DNA from: Planctomycetota bacterium
GTDB lineage: Bacteria > Planctomycetota > Phycisphaerae > Phycisphaerales > UBA1924
Assembly (NCBI GenBank): GCA_033763975.1
Contig: JANRJM010000004.1
Coordinates: 1-64,000 of the forward strand
Direction: 5' to 3'
DNA: 64,000 nucleotides
Below the pieces are notes generated by a model. That model had not been told where the DNA came from. It saw only the letters and a program-made list of their open reading frames with translations, and ran no database searches. Made by a program: the position numbers and the translations under genes. This document shows, one piece after another, positions 25,601 through 34,207 of the stretch. Numbering within the stretch: position 1 is the first letter of the stretch; the number at the start of each line of letters is the position of its first letter.

Positions 25601-28600
25601 GTAGAAGTCCTCGAACGAGAAGCGGAAGAGGTCGGTGTCGCCGGCCTCCTCGATGCTGCCGGAGATCTGTCCCAGGCCCAGGAAGTCGCGGAGGATGATG
25701 GTCTGCGCGTCCTCGAGCTTGGCGAAGTCGGCGTAGTCGTCGACCTCGGGCACGCCGGTGATCGCGACGTTGTACCCGCCCTCGGTCCCGCCTTCGCCGG
25801 CGATGAGCAGGTAGAACTCCTCGCCCTTCTGCACGTCGAAGTCGATGCGCGACCCGCCCCCGGAGATCGGCACGCCGGTCGCGACCGGGTTGTTGAGATC
25901 GGCGGTGCGGAAGAGGAGCACGGCCGGGTTAAGCGTGGAGCCCGTGGCGCGGGTGACGTCGATCCGCATCGTGCCCGAGCCGGGCGCGATGAACGTGAAG
26001 AGGTCCTGGTCGTCGGGGTTGTTGAAGGGGGTGTCGTTGATGATCCCGCTGAACGAGGCGGTGCCGTTGGCGCTGCCCGAGGAGAGATCGCCGATGCCGA
26101 TCGGGGTGGCGAGGTTCTGGCCGGCGCCGCTGAAGTTCGCGTGGTCGTCGAAGACGGTCTGCCCGTTCTCGATGTCGTTGATCTGGTTGGGCATCGCGTT
26201 GATGAGGAGCTGGTACCCGCCGGTGGTCTGGCGGATGTCGAGCTCGCGCGCGATGCGCTCGACGCGGGCGTTGGGGTCGGCGGACGAGCCGTCGTCGAAG
26301 CGGGCGCCGCTCTCGACCTGCACGAAGTACGTGTTGCCGGCGATGACCGGGACGACGACGCGCGGATCGCGCGAGGTGAAGCGGAAGACGCCGACCGCGC
26401 CGAACTGCACGTCCTGGAAGTCGCTCGTGATGGCGGCGTTGTCGTCGCTGTAGGCGATCTGCTCGAAGTCGTTGCGGAAGACGCGGAGCGCGCCGTCGAA
26501 CATGTTGAACGTCTGCTTCGCGAGCCCGCGGAACGCCGTGCCGTACGCCTCGCCGTACTCGTCGGTCATGGTCGAGGTGGAGAGGCGGATCTCGGCGAAG
26601 CCGGTGAACTGGGCGCGGAACGAGTACAGGTCGGTGTCGTCGATCTCGGAGATGGTGCCGACGTCGCCGCGCGAGTTGAACGAGTTGCCCGTGGACGGGT
26701 TCACCTGCTGCACGCGGGCGATGTTGCCCTTGAGGGGCTGGGCGGCGGAGTTGCGGTAGTTCGTGTTGTCGCCGATGCCCAGCGGGAGGGTGATGGTGAG
26801 CGCGGAGGTGAAGTTGCCCTCGTCGGTCTCTTCCGAGACGCGGGCGTTGAGGTCGTCGCGCACGCCGTCGCCGTTGAGGTCCTCGGGCATCGCGTCGACG
26901 ATGACGCTGAGGGTGTAACGCCCGGTGCCGCCGCGGTCCGTGGTGGTCGTGTCGTCGCCGCCGCCGAGGCTGCTGACCTCGATGTAGTAGGTCTCCCCGC
27001 CCCAGAGAGTGATGCCGGCGAGCTGGGTGTCCAGGCCCGGCGCCGCGAGGGAGGGGTCGATCATGCCGGCCGGATCGGGGAAGGGCGGGGCGATCGTCTC
27101 GCTGCCCGGGCGCCCGAAGCCGTACACGATGTTGAAGTTCGAGTCGTACACGCGGACGCGCATGTTGGCGAACGAGCCGCTCGCGGGCGAGACGGAGATC
27201 GCCATGCGGGTGGCGGGGCGGTCGTGCCGGTCCCAGTCAAGGGGGTTGCCGTCGTCGAAGCCCGAGAGCGCGTAGACCGCGGTGGGGGGGATGGTCTGAT
27301 CGGTGTTCACCACGCCGCCGGCGAGCGAGGTGAAGTAGAAGAAGTCCTGCCCCGTGAAATCGTCGTGGAACGCGCTGAACTGCGCGACGTTCGCCGCGAG
27401 GACCGGGTCGTTGAGGTCGCCGTTGGTGACTTCGGTGAACTCCCCGCCGACGTAGAGGACCTGCTGCGGGTCGCCGGAGTTGAGGTCCTCGGCTTCGATG
27501 CCCGGCTCCTGCGCGTCGGTGAGCGTGGTGAGCGTGCGCACGATGCCGTTGGTGCCCACGGAGGCGTTGAACCAGCCGAAGCCGATGGGCGCGTCGGTGG
27601 CGGGATCGACGGCGAAGGCGACGAGATTGTCCAGGCCGCCGGCGTTGAAGGCGCCGCCCGCGACCAGCACCGGGTCGATGGTCGTGTTGTTGATGTCCGG
27701 CGGGTCCCACGTCGTGAGGGCGTACACGCCGACCGGATCGCCGTTGGCGTTCGGGGCCGTGATGCCCGCGTCCACCTGCTCCCAGGTGAGGCGCGGGTTG
27801 AAGTTCGCGAGCTGCGTGTCGCGCGAACCGCCGGCCGCCGCGCCGAGGAAGCCCCACGCCGCCAGGTTCGCGGCGGGGGTGTTCCCGCCCTCGCCGTCGG
27901 CGATGGACGTGAACTCCCCGCCGATGATGAGCACGGTGTCGGGGGCCTCGATCTGCCCGACCGCCCCGTCGGGGTCCCAGCCGGCGTAGGTCGTGAGCGC
28001 CCGCACGGGCCCGTTGGGCCCGGCGTTGGTGCGCACGCCCGCCGCCGGGCCGCCCCAGACCATGTCGATGAACGCCCCGTCGTAGTAGGCGAGGTTCTGC
28101 ACCGCCAGCCCGTCGATCGTGCTGAAGTCGCCGCCGATGAACAGCGAGGGCGGGATGTCGCGGCTGTCGTTGACCTGCGGGACCGGGGGCGGGCCGGGCT
28201 GCCCGGCGCGCTCCTCGCCGGCGTCCGCGGGGTCATAAACCGTCAGCGCGTACACGGGACCGTCGGTCCCCGCGCCGAAGGGCAGCCAGCCGTTGACCAC
28301 GTCGAACGTCGCGAGGTTGGCCGCGGCGTTCCCGTCGACCGTCGTGAACTCGCCGCCCACGGCGAGGTAGGGCACCGCGTTGGTGGCGATCTCCGGACGG
28401 TTCGTGTCGACGTCCAGCCCCGGGTCGTTGAGGCCCGGGACGGTCTCTTCAGGGATGAACGACGCGAGCGCGCGGACCGGGCCGTCGACGTCGCCCAGGC
28501 TTGCCCAGCCCCACTGGCCGGTCGTGAAGTCCTGGATCCACACGGCGAGGTTCTTGAACGTCACGGGCCCGAGCAGGCCGGGGACCACGAGGTCGAAGTC

Positions 28601-30580
28601 GCCGCCGACGACGAGCCAGCGACGGCTCATGCCGGTCGGCACGGTGCCGGGCGTGCCGGGGTCGTAGTCGTGCAGGGCGTAGATCTCGGCGCGGGTGGTG
28701 CCGGCGGTGTCGGGGTTGTCGTTGAACCCGTACGTGACGTTGTTCGCCTGGTCGAAGAACTGCGCGCCCGTGTACCACCAGTCGGCCGCGTCCCAGGTCG
28801 TCAGCGTGCGCGAGGTGGTGAGCCAGGGGGTGTTGTTGCTGCCCGCCTGGAAGGCCCCGCCGACGAAGAGCGACGTGCCCTGGTCGTCGTTGTTGCCGGC
28901 GTAGTCGATCAGCATGTCCGTCGGCGCGGTGAACTGGAAAAGATCGGTGTCGTCCGACGCCGACCCGTTCGCGTCGTAGATGCGGCCCGTCGCGCTCGCG
29001 ATCGCCCGCACGCCCCGGTCGCGGATGTGGTTCTGGTTCGCGTCGAGCACCGGCGTGGGGCCGCTGAACGTCAGCCCCGTCGCGAGCATCGCGATGCGCC
29101 GGGCGGCGTCGCGCTGCTCGGGCGTCGGGTTCGCGCCGAGCACCGGCGAGTTGATGTGGTCGTCGTCGCCGGCGGCGTTGGTGACGTTCGCCTCGACATT
29201 GATGATGTACTGCGTGGCGCTGTTGATCTCGAACCCGTCGACCACCACGTAGTACAGCTCGCCCCCCACGAGGCTCACCTGGAGCTGCGCCGCCAGCCCG
29301 GCGAAGTTGTCGTTGTACGCGACCAGGTTGCCCGCGTCGTCGAACAGGCGCACCGCCGGGTCCGTCACCGGCGCCAGGCCCGTCGGCGTGACGGTGATGA
29401 TCGCCAGCCCGTCGCCCGAGGCCTCGAACCCGTACGAGTGCGTCTGGAACGTCGGGCGCGGGATGGGCGGGGGAACGTTCGGCGCGGTCGTCGCCACGAA
29501 GGCCCCGGTGTCGGACCCCCGGCGCGTGACCGAGTTCAGCGTGATCGTCTCGACGACCGTGTCCGCCACCAGCCAGAAGTCGCCCGTCGCGAGCGTGACG
29601 TCGAACGCGGGGTCGCCGGCGTTGCGCGGGCGGATCTCATCGCTGCGCACGCGGATGAAGTACGTCTCGCCCTGCTCCGCGAGGAACGTCGTGAACGCGT
29701 CGTTGATGCGCCCCGCGTCGCTGTCGGCGTTCAGCAGCACGCCCTCCGAGTCGTACACGTCCAGGCGCGTGTCAAGGCGGTCGGGGATCGTGCTGCCCGG
29801 CAGGAACGGGCGGTTGTACCGGTTGTGCTGCGCGTTCAGCGTCACCAGGCTCGTCTGGGCCGCGGTGTACGTCCACACCTGGTCGTCCTGACGCACGCCC
29901 AGCGATCCGCCCACCGGCCAGATCGAGAGCGGAGCGGGCGGGGGCGTCGCGGGGTCGATCGCCACGCCCTCGGCCGTCGCCGACCAGGCGGCCGGGACCG
30001 TCGCGAAGGTGTTCGACAGCGCCGAGATGCGGAGCGTGAAGGTGTTGCCGGTCGTGAGGTTCGGGGCCGGCCCCGCGTAATCGCTGGAGACCACGACGTA
30101 GTACGTCTCGCCCGAGGTCGCATGGAAGCCCGCCCAGCCGTCGGTCGCCAGCCCGGTCGTCAGGATGCCGTTGTTCGTGCCCGATGCCACCTGCGTAAAG
30201 GTGCTGTCGAAGACGGTGACCCGGGTGTTCAGCGTGCTCGCGGGCGACTCGTTCGCCGTGTCCGCGAGGATTCGGACGAAGTCGGACGCGGGCGCCACGA
30301 ACCGGTAGTAGTCGTTGTCGGTCGGGGCCTGCGCCGGGTTGATGACCCCGGCCGAGGTCCCCCGCCCGCCGCCGTCCAGGTTCACGAGGATCGCCGTGGC
30401 GAACGAACCCTCGAGCATCGTGCGGGCTTCGAGCGAGTCGACGCCGGCGGCCTCGGGACGCTGCTCGCTGAGCCCGAGCGCTCGACCCACTCGCGCCGCG
30501 AGCGAGCGGGCGCGCCGGCGCTCACGAACAACGGGATTCGAGCGGCGGGCAAGGAACGAGCGACCATCGCGGCTGTTCAT
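22658..30580 (-). CDS. Giant secreted protein: LEPR-XLL-like N-terminus, PPC repeats, propeller insert, C-terminal NP-type modules
   Basis: 2640 residues. The ATG at 30580 has GGAG six bases upstream (a GTG four codons earlier is possible). The N-terminus is arginine-rich and reaches SLEARTML near residue 50, which fits the planctomycete LEPR-XLL motif that replaces a normal signal peptide. About ten pre-peptidase C-terminal (PPC)-like beta-sandwich units follow, marked by D-T/S-D-L-F-x-F (TDNDYYRFVAP, DDTDLFQFTAP, DDTDLYSFRAQ, GDSDLFQFTAPA, NDTDLFTFVA, GDRDLFTFVT). One is interrupted by a seven-repeat region at about residues 555-1120. The last 450 residues hold four related modules built on F-x-N-P (IINPNS, FYNPNPF, FFNPGST, FFHNPTA). 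It is probably cell-surface or secreted; the ligand is unknown. Confidence 0.85.
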   Translation of the reverse strand: MNSRDGRSFLARRSNPVVRERRRARSLAARVGRALGLSEQRPEAAGVDSLEARTMLEGSFATAILVNLDGGGRGTSAGVINPAQAPTDNDYYRFVAPASDFVRILADTANESPASTLNTRVTVFDSTFTQVASGTNNGILTTGLATDGWAGFHATSGETYYVVVSSDYAGPAPNLTTGNTFTLRISALSNTFATVPAAWSATAEGVAIDPATPPPAPLSIWPVGGSLGVRQDDQVWTYTAAQTSLVTLNAQHNRYNRPFLPGSTIPDRLDTRLDVYDSEGVLLNADSDAGRINDAFTTFLAEQGETYFIRVRSDEIRPRNAGDPAFDVTLATGDFWLVADTVVETITLNSVTRRGSDTGAFVATTAPNVPPPIPRPTFQTHSYGFEASGDGLAIITVTPTGLAPVTDPAVRLFDDAGNLVAYNDNFAGLAAQLQVSLVGGELYYVVVDGFEINSATQYIINVEANVTNAAGDDDHINSPVLGANPTPEQRDAARRIAMLATGLTFSGPTPVLDANQNHIRDRGVRAIASATGRIYDANGSASDDTDLFQFTAPTDMLIDYAGNNDDQGTSLFVGGAFQAGSNNTPWLTTSRTLTTWDAADWWYTGAQFFDQANNVTYGFNDNPDTAGTTRAEIYALHDYDPGTPGTVPTGMSRRWLVVGGDFDLVVPGLLGPVTFKNLAVWIQDFTTGQWGWASLGDVDGPVRALASFIPEETVPGLNDPGLDVDTNRPEIATNAVPYLAVGGEFTTVDGNAAANLATFDVVNGWLPFGAGTDGPVYALTVYDPADAGEERAGQPGPPPVPQVNDSRDIPPSLFIGGDFSTIDGLAVQNLAYYDGAFIDMVWGGPAAGVRTNAGPNGPVRALTTYAGWDPDGAVGQIEAPDTVLIIGGEFTSIADGEGGNTPAANLAAWGFLGAAAGGSRDTQLANFNPRLTWEQVDAGITAPNANGDPVGVYALTTWDPPDINNTTIDPVLVAGGAFNAGGLDNLVAFAVDPATDAPIGFGWFNASVGTNGIVRTLTTLTDAQEPGIEAEDLNSGDPQQVLYVGGEFTEVTNGDLNDPVLAANVAQFSAFHDDFTGQDFFYFTSLAGGVVNTDQTIPPTAVYALSGFDDGNPLDWDRHDRPATRMAISVSPASGSFANMRVRVYDSNFNIVYGFGRPGSETIAPPFPDPAGMIDPSLAAPGLDTQLAGITLWGGETYYIEVSSLGGGDDTTTTDRGGTGRYTLSVIVDAMPEDLNGDGVRDDLNARVSEETDEGNFTSALTITLPLGIGDNTNYRNSAAQPLKGNIARVQQVNPSTGNSFNSRGDVGTISEIDDTDLYSFRAQFTGFAEIRLSTSTMTDEYGEAYGTAFRGLAKQTFNMFDGALRVFRNDFEQIAYSDDNAAITSDFQDVQFGAVGVFRFTSRDPRVVVPVIAGNTYFVQVESGARFDDGSSADPNARVERIARELDIRQTTGGYQLLINAMPNQINDIENGQTVFDDHANFSGAGQNLATPIGIGDLSSGSANGTASFSGIINDTPFNNPDDQDLFTFIAPGSGTMRIDVTRATGSTLNPAVLLFRTADLNNPVATGVPISGGGSRIDFDVQKGEEFYLLIAGEGGTEGGYNVAITGVPEVDDYADFAKLEDAQTIILRDFLGLGQISGSIEEAGDTDLFRFSFEDFYSSLTIDVTALDPTLDPVVSVYEVSEDPNANPMLLRIANNDNFATGSTTARVTFPITPGREKAPQGGPVRPYPYYYVVVQGANPAADRGAYTVTFNFPGTDDHPDAQPEDAPTPTTVDTGEFSFATRVVVDTGTGLGNATGSIERIGDSDLFQFTAPAGGPFQVVVGRPGSSTLRTRVFVTDSAGTVIASGTGQDSLFITTSSATGTAVRNTTYFISVQGYEDTGTPNTVTTVTGDYSLSVIAPPIDDHPNAGEFTLATGMIFNTVTGVAQVGGSTPNDPLNPRLSPTNDTDLFTFVAIQTGEQQIVITPFLAGGSIAPRLTVFNASGVQVGEVAASAALQSVSFTVTAAAGTRFYILVSAVTGIPGGTLAGEYSVQVNGPVPPGGGGDDPAEIDFNAPLTVSLDPRTGDAGRFDQISPSGDRDLFTFVTTAAGRVFVQVITPLGSLLDASVRVVNAVPVDSNGNGRFDDDELGAVTVANGFDADGVPGVTASVTFTGSANTRYWVIVDGLGESVGSYEVQVNTQPLTNRVFFPEGFANTNIREFLSIINPNSAAANYTVYIRYEWGQLETIISSGVVQPNSRDGLTLIDGPFYQTPGLILDTPYSIILESDLPLGATLAHYDFGSAVGDSFTETLSATWNFARVERNPGTARDFIVFYNPNPFDINVTLTASQNGQSISVTQRFEGLRRGGFSIDQLTQFPLGTFGLTVTAAAANPSDQGAFEGIVASLSHYSISGDAAYSVLGTPVTADNPQGAALRGVITNIAQGSTVSSEVVFFNPGSTTATVSLTGSYIRLNLPSFTRTIDIAPRSQVVLSAATLGLVADQPVGLRWVSSVPINALGGQTQFGDGEATQPATVAARQFYFGDAYINVEDAGQLFFETLFFHNPTALTNTVSIRLVFVDGSESTFTQTIAPRGFAEVKLHERPEIVQQRAGRQWFAVDTSAPLPFIATMQHYDLFLGGGWATSGLPFGITTSLNRIP
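27430..28872 (-). repeat. Seven GGxF repeats (putative beta-propeller) inside the giant gene
   Basis: Seven strands with the pattern hydrophobic-x-x-GG-[EDA]-F occur in order: LFVGGAF, LVVGGDF, LAVGGEF, LFIGGDF, LIIGGEF, LVAGGAF, LYVGGEF. They lie at about 28860, 28600, 28355, 28130, 27920, 27655 and 27445, about 70-88 codons apart. Most are followed by an ANLA-like phrase and preceded by a GPVxAL phrase, as in blade repeats. The blades are diverged in sequence, so this is an old repeat and not a recent duplication. Confidence 0.7.
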
Positions 30581-30949
30581 GTCGGGCTCCACAAATCTCC
30601 GGCGATCGCGGTCGGCCGGCTCCTCCGGCGGGACGATCGGCCACGTGTCGTGCGTGCGGCGCCGCGGCAGGGGTCCTCCCTCCGCTCGCGTGCTCCCCGC
30701 GCGTTCGCGCCTTGGGCAGGCGTCGCGCCGGACGTCGGCTCACGCCGATCGTTCGAGCACGCGCACGCTCACTCGACCAGCATACCGACTTCCGACGCGT
30801 GTCGTCCAGTCCGGTTCCCGTCCTAACGCATTGCGAACGGCTTTCGGCGGCCGGGGCTCCCTCCCGGCGAACGCTGGTGCGTCACCATTCGCGTCGCATG
30901 ACCGGGTGTTCCGCCGGCGATGCAGGTTCGTCACGCGCTTCGCGAACCG
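30581..30949. other. Intergenic region upstream of the giant gene
   Basis: About 370 bases with no convincing gene. On the minus strand a weak promoter candidate is TGGACG (30803-30808), 18 bases, then TATGCT (30779-30784), each matching four of six consensus bases, about 200 bases upstream of the giant gene. No clear terminator follows the racemase-like gene. Confidence 0.3.
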
Positions 30950-31678
30950 TTACGACGCCAGCGCGCCCGGGCGGTGATCTTCCGCCCGACGCGTCATGCT
31001 CCGGCGGATCGAGGCCTCGGCCAGGATGTCCGCCGCGTCGTAGACCGGCAGGGGCGAGTTGTCGCGCGTCACCATCAGCGGGGCCTCGCTGCACGCGAGG
31101 ATCACCGCCTCGCACCCGCGGTCGGCGAGCGACGCGATGATCTTCAGCACCGCCAGCCGGCTCTCCGGGCGGATCTGCCCGTAGATCAGCTCGCCGAAGA
31201 TCACCTCGTCGAGCAGGTCGTCGTCGCCGTTCTTGGGGGGAAGCACCTGCACCCCCTTGAGGCCCAGGTGCGTCTGGTAGGTCGACGCCGTCGTGATCAA
31301 CTTCGTGCCGATGAGCCCGACGCACCGGCGTCCGTCCGCGGCCACCGCCGCCGCCACCAGGTCCGGCATCGTCAGCCACGGGATCGGGCTGTTGACCTCC
31401 GCCATCTGGACGGCGTGCTGGACGGCGTTGTCGGGCGCGATGCAGAACTGCGCCCCGCACCGGGCCAGCAGGTCCGCCGAGCGGCGCAGCAGACGGTCCA
31501 CCGCGTGCCAGTCGTTGCGACGGATGGCGTCGAGGTAGAAGTGCAGGGGCTCGTTGTGCACCGAGATGCGGGGCTGCTCGGTCGGGCTCATCAGCCGCCC
31601 CGCGTGCCGCGTGAGCTGCTGGTAAAAGAGCGCGGCCCCCTCTGGGCTGACTCCCACGATGCCGATGTGGCTGGTCAT
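30950..31678 (-). CDS. Aspartate/glutamate racemase family protein with an altered first active-site position
   Basis: 242 residues with the racemase opening IGIVGVSPEGAALFYQQL. In active two-cysteine racemases the first cysteine sits in a C-N-T motif; here the matching loop reads APDNAVQHA, aspartate in place of cysteine. The second cysteine is present in ILACSEAPL. Such proteins may be one-base racemases, hydrolases or isomerases, or may use other substrates. It follows the DUF1080 gene by 34 bases on the same strand, so the two are probably one transcript. Confidence 0.82.
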   Translation of the reverse strand: MTSHIGIVGVSPEGAALFYQQLTRHAGRLMSPTEQPRISVHNEPLHFYLDAIRRNDWHAVDRLLRRSADLLARCGAQFCIAPDNAVQHAVQMAEVNSPIPWLTMPDLVAAAVAADGRRCVGLIGTKLITTASTYQTHLGLKGVQVLPPKNGDDDLLDEVIFGELIYGQIRPESRLAVLKIIASLADRGCEAVILACSEAPLMVTRDNSPLPVYDAADILAEASIRRSMTRRAEDHRPGALAS

Positions 31679-31712
31679 CGCGCCGCCTCCTGTGCGGCGC
31701 CGGGCTTGTCGC

Positions 31713-33041
31713 TCACGGGAGCGGGGCCAGGCGCACGTTGCGGATGTGGATCTCGGCCCCTTCGCTCTGCAGGCAGATGTGCCCGGCGATCTGCTCGACG
31801 TTCGTCGCCCGGTTGAGCTCCTCGCCGTTCACCTTCAGCACGACGTCGCCCCTGTGCACGATGATCTCGTACTCGTTCCACTCGCCCAGCGGACGCTCCG
31901 CGCCGTGCGACTTCTTCGTGTTGCGCGCCTTGGTGCGCGCCGGGTCGGTGGTCATGGTGAAACTGTCGATATTCCAGAAGTCTCCCGCGTTCCCGCTGTG
32001 GAGCTGGGCCTCGACGCTCTTGGGCCAGACCTTGTCGGCGCCCACCATGCGCACGAGCACGCCCGAGTTGCCCGCGCCCTTCGACGGGTCGAAGCGCCAC
32101 TCGAGGCGGAGCACGTAGTTGGTGTACGTGTCCTTCGTGCGCAGATACCCGATCGGCTGGCCCTTGATGACGATGACCCCGTCGCGCACGCTCGCGAGCG
32201 TGCCGGTGTCGACCGGCCCGTCCGTCTTGGTCGCCTCGTCGCGCGCGACGCCGACCCAGCCCGTGAGGTCCGTGCCGTTGAACAGCCGGACCTCGCCCGG
32301 GAGGGCGGCGGCCAGGTCGCGGATGCGGACGTTCCGCAGCGCGAGGTCGGTGTCGCCGTGGTCCTGGATCGCGATGTGCCCGGCGGGCTGCACGCCGAAG
32401 CCCGGGTACACCTTGAACTTGCTCCCGCCCTCGGCCACGGCGGCGCCCTTGGCATCCACCCCGATCTTCGCCAGCCATTCGGGCGTGGGGCGCCCGGCGT
32501 CGTCGAAGATCGTCGCCTCGACGACCTTCACGTCGTTCAGCCAGTGCTGCACCACGCCGTTGCGCAAGCGGATACGACCCGTGTTCCACTCGCCGGCGGG
32601 GCGCGCCACTTTGGCGGCGGCGGGCGGGTACAGGTCGTACAGCGCACCGACGGCATGCGCGTCGGTGGGCTTGGCGCCGAAGCCCGCGTCGTCGAGCAAC
32701 TGGTACTCGGGCCCGGTCTGCCAGGGCGTGTCGTGCTTCTCGGCCACACGCCACATGATGCCCGAGTTGGACTTCTCGCCCATCTTGAAGTCGAACGTCA
32801 TCTCGACATCGCGGAACTGGTCGACGGTGACGATGTCGCCCGCGCCGGTGTTCTTCGACAGCCGCAGCTCGCCCGCGGCGCTCACCCAGCCCTTCGCGGG
32901 GAACGACGCCCCGCGGTACGAACGCCACAGCGCGGTCGCGTCGGCGCCCGTGTAGTCACGCCAGCCCGCGGCACGATCCACGGGCGTGAGGTCGGTCGGC
33001 TGGGCGCACACCAGAACGCTGAGGCACAGGGCGGCGAGCAT
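31713..33041 (-). CDS. Secreted protein with two DUF1080 (3-keto-disaccharide hydrolase) domains
   Basis: 442 residues with a signal peptide (MLAALCLSVLVCAQ). Domain 1 covers about residues 25-220 (LRLSKNTGAGDIVTVDQF, SNSGIMWRVAE, GPEYQLLDD, GHIAIQDHG) and domain 2 about 225-440 (LFNGTDLTGWVGVARDE, GAGNSGVLVRMVG, PKSVEAQLHSG, GHICLQSEG). DUF1080 is a laminin-G-like jelly roll abundant in planctomycetes; some members cleave 3-keto-glycosides. Substrate and activity here are inferred from the family only. It is divergent from hscB across 74 bases. Confidence 0.88.
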   Translation of the reverse strand: MLAALCLSVLVCAQPTDLTPVDRAAGWRDYTGADATALWRSYRGASFPAKGWVSAAGELRLSKNTGAGDIVTVDQFRDVEMTFDFKMGEKSNSGIMWRVAEKHDTPWQTGPEYQLLDDAGFGAKPTDAHAVGALYDLYPPAAAKVARPAGEWNTGRIRLRNGVVQHWLNDVKVVEATIFDDAGRPTPEWLAKIGVDAKGAAVAEGGSKFKVYPGFGVQPAGHIAIQDHGDTDLALRNVRIRDLAAALPGEVRLFNGTDLTGWVGVARDEATKTDGPVDTGTLASVRDGVIVIKGQPIGYLRTKDTYTNYVLRLEWRFDPSKGAGNSGVLVRMVGADKVWPKSVEAQLHSGNAGDFWNIDSFTMTTDPARTKARNTKKSHGAERPLGEWNEYEIIVHRGDVVLKVNGEELNRATNVEQIAGHICLQSEGAEIHIRNVRLAPLP

Positions 33042-33115
33042 GTGGGTTCTCCGGGCACGGGGTTCGCCGACACTGTACTCGATTCCCGGACGCTCGCCCG
33101 GGGGTACCGTGTCCC

Positions 33116-33604
33116 GTGCAGCCCGACCCGTTCAAGGTCTTGGGGCTCCCCGCCCGGTTCGACCTCTCGCGCGACGAGATCGAGCGGGCGTATCTCGCGC
33201 GGGCCGCGGCGGTGCACCCGGATCTCGCGGGCGACGAGTCGCACGACGCGTCGTCGGCCCTGAACGCCGCCCGGACCACGCTCGCCTCGCCCCTGGCGCG
33301 GGCCGAGGTGCTGCTGGCCCTGCGTGCGGGAGGCGTCGCGCCGGGCGACAAGTCGCTGCCCGCCGGGTTCCTCGCCGAGTTCATGCCACTGCGCGAGGAG
33401 GGCGAGGAGGCGCTGGCGCGGGGGGACCGGGCCGAGGTCGAGCGGCTGCGGGCCTGGGGCATGGCCGAGCGTTCCCGATTCTCGGACGTCGTGCGGGGGC
33501 TGTTCGCCGAGCCGGCGCTCGACGCCGCCCGCCTGCGAACAACACTCAACGCGTGGCGGTACATCGAGCGGCTGCTGGAACGTCTGGACGCCGGGCCCCG
33601 GTAG
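33116..33604 (+). CDS. hscB: Fe-S cluster co-chaperone HscB-like J protein
   Basis: 162 residues from a GTG start (the Met-equivalent precedes QPDPFKVLGLP). The N-terminal J domain carries the HPD motif in AAVHPDLAGDE near residue 35. The C-terminal three-helix part (SLPAGFLAEFMPLREEGEEA) is the HscB IscU-binding region. No hscA, iscU or iscS is next to it, so it is isolated from the usual cluster. The thioredoxin gene follows by about 50 bases. Confidence 0.83.
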   Translation: MQPDPFKVLGLPARFDLSRDEIERAYLARAAAVHPDLAGDESHDASSALNAARTTLASPLARAEVLLALRAGGVAPGDKSLPAGFLAEFMPLREEGEEALARGDRAEVERLRAWGMAERSRFSDVVRGLFAEPALDAARLRTTLNAWRYIERLLERLDAGPR

Positions 33605-33655
33605 CAGTGCGGGGAGGGCGTACGCGGGCCGATGATCAGAGCACGGAGTGCGGAC

Positions 33656-34207
33656 ATGGCGAGCCGACGACGCGTGTTGGGGATGCTGGTGATGGCCGGG
33701 GTGGCGTTCGTCGGGTACGCCGCGCTTTCGGGGCGCGCGACCGAGATGCCCGAGGTGTTCGCGCAAGCGCCCTCGCTGGCGCAGGCCGAGGTGCTCGCGG
33801 AAGCGTCCGGCATGCCGGTGCTGGTGTTCGCGACGGCGGAATGGTGCGGCCCGTGCCAGGCGCTCAAGCGCGGTGCGCTCGCCGATGCGGGCGTGCAGCG
33901 GTGGGTGCGAGAGAACACGCACGCGGTGGTGGCGGACTTCACAGACCGGAACAACCCGCCGCCCGAGGCCGAGCGCCTGCGCGTGACGTCGATCCCGACG
34001 CTCGTGCTGCTGCGCGACGGGAAGGAAGTGTCGCGGCTCGGGTCGCCCAGGTCGAAGGAGCAGCTCCTCGCGTGGCTGGGCGAGCACAGCGGGCCGATCG
34101 TGGACTGGAAGCACGCGAACCCCGGCCAGCCCGTGCCGCCGATCGACATGGCGCCCCGGCGGGGCCGCCCGGACGAGGAACCGCGCGCTACTCCAGGGGG
34201 TTCATGA
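33656..34207 (+). CDS. Membrane-anchored thioredoxin-domain protein
   Basis: 183 residues from the ATG at 33656, chosen for its GGAG seven bases upstream; an ATG at 33632 is also in frame. MASRRRVLGMLVMAGVAFVG is a basic-plus-hydrophobic anchor or signal. The thioredoxin active site WCGPC is intact in FATAEWCGPCQALKRG and the cis-proline is in TSIPTLVLL. The tail is proline/arginine rich. It is likely periplasmic and acts in disulfide reduction. It overlaps the convergent DUF1015 gene by 20 bases. Confidence 0.85.
   Translation: MASRRRVLGMLVMAGVAFVGYAALSGRATEMPEVFAQAPSLAQAEVLAEASGMPVLVFATAEWCGPCQALKRGALADAGVQRWVRENTHAVVADFTDRNNPPPEAERLRVTSIPTLVLLRDGKEVSRLGSPRSKEQLLAWLGEHSGPIVDWKHANPGQPVPPIDMAPRRGRPDEEPRATPGGS

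Noticed and set aside
22739-30826. An 8-kb open frame on the plus strand, antisense to the giant gene
   Set aside because: Strong G/C bias at third positions on the minus strand removes stop codons from one antisense frame. The plus-strand translation is a charged, low-complexity product with no domains, while the minus-strand frame has clear PPC and other domains.
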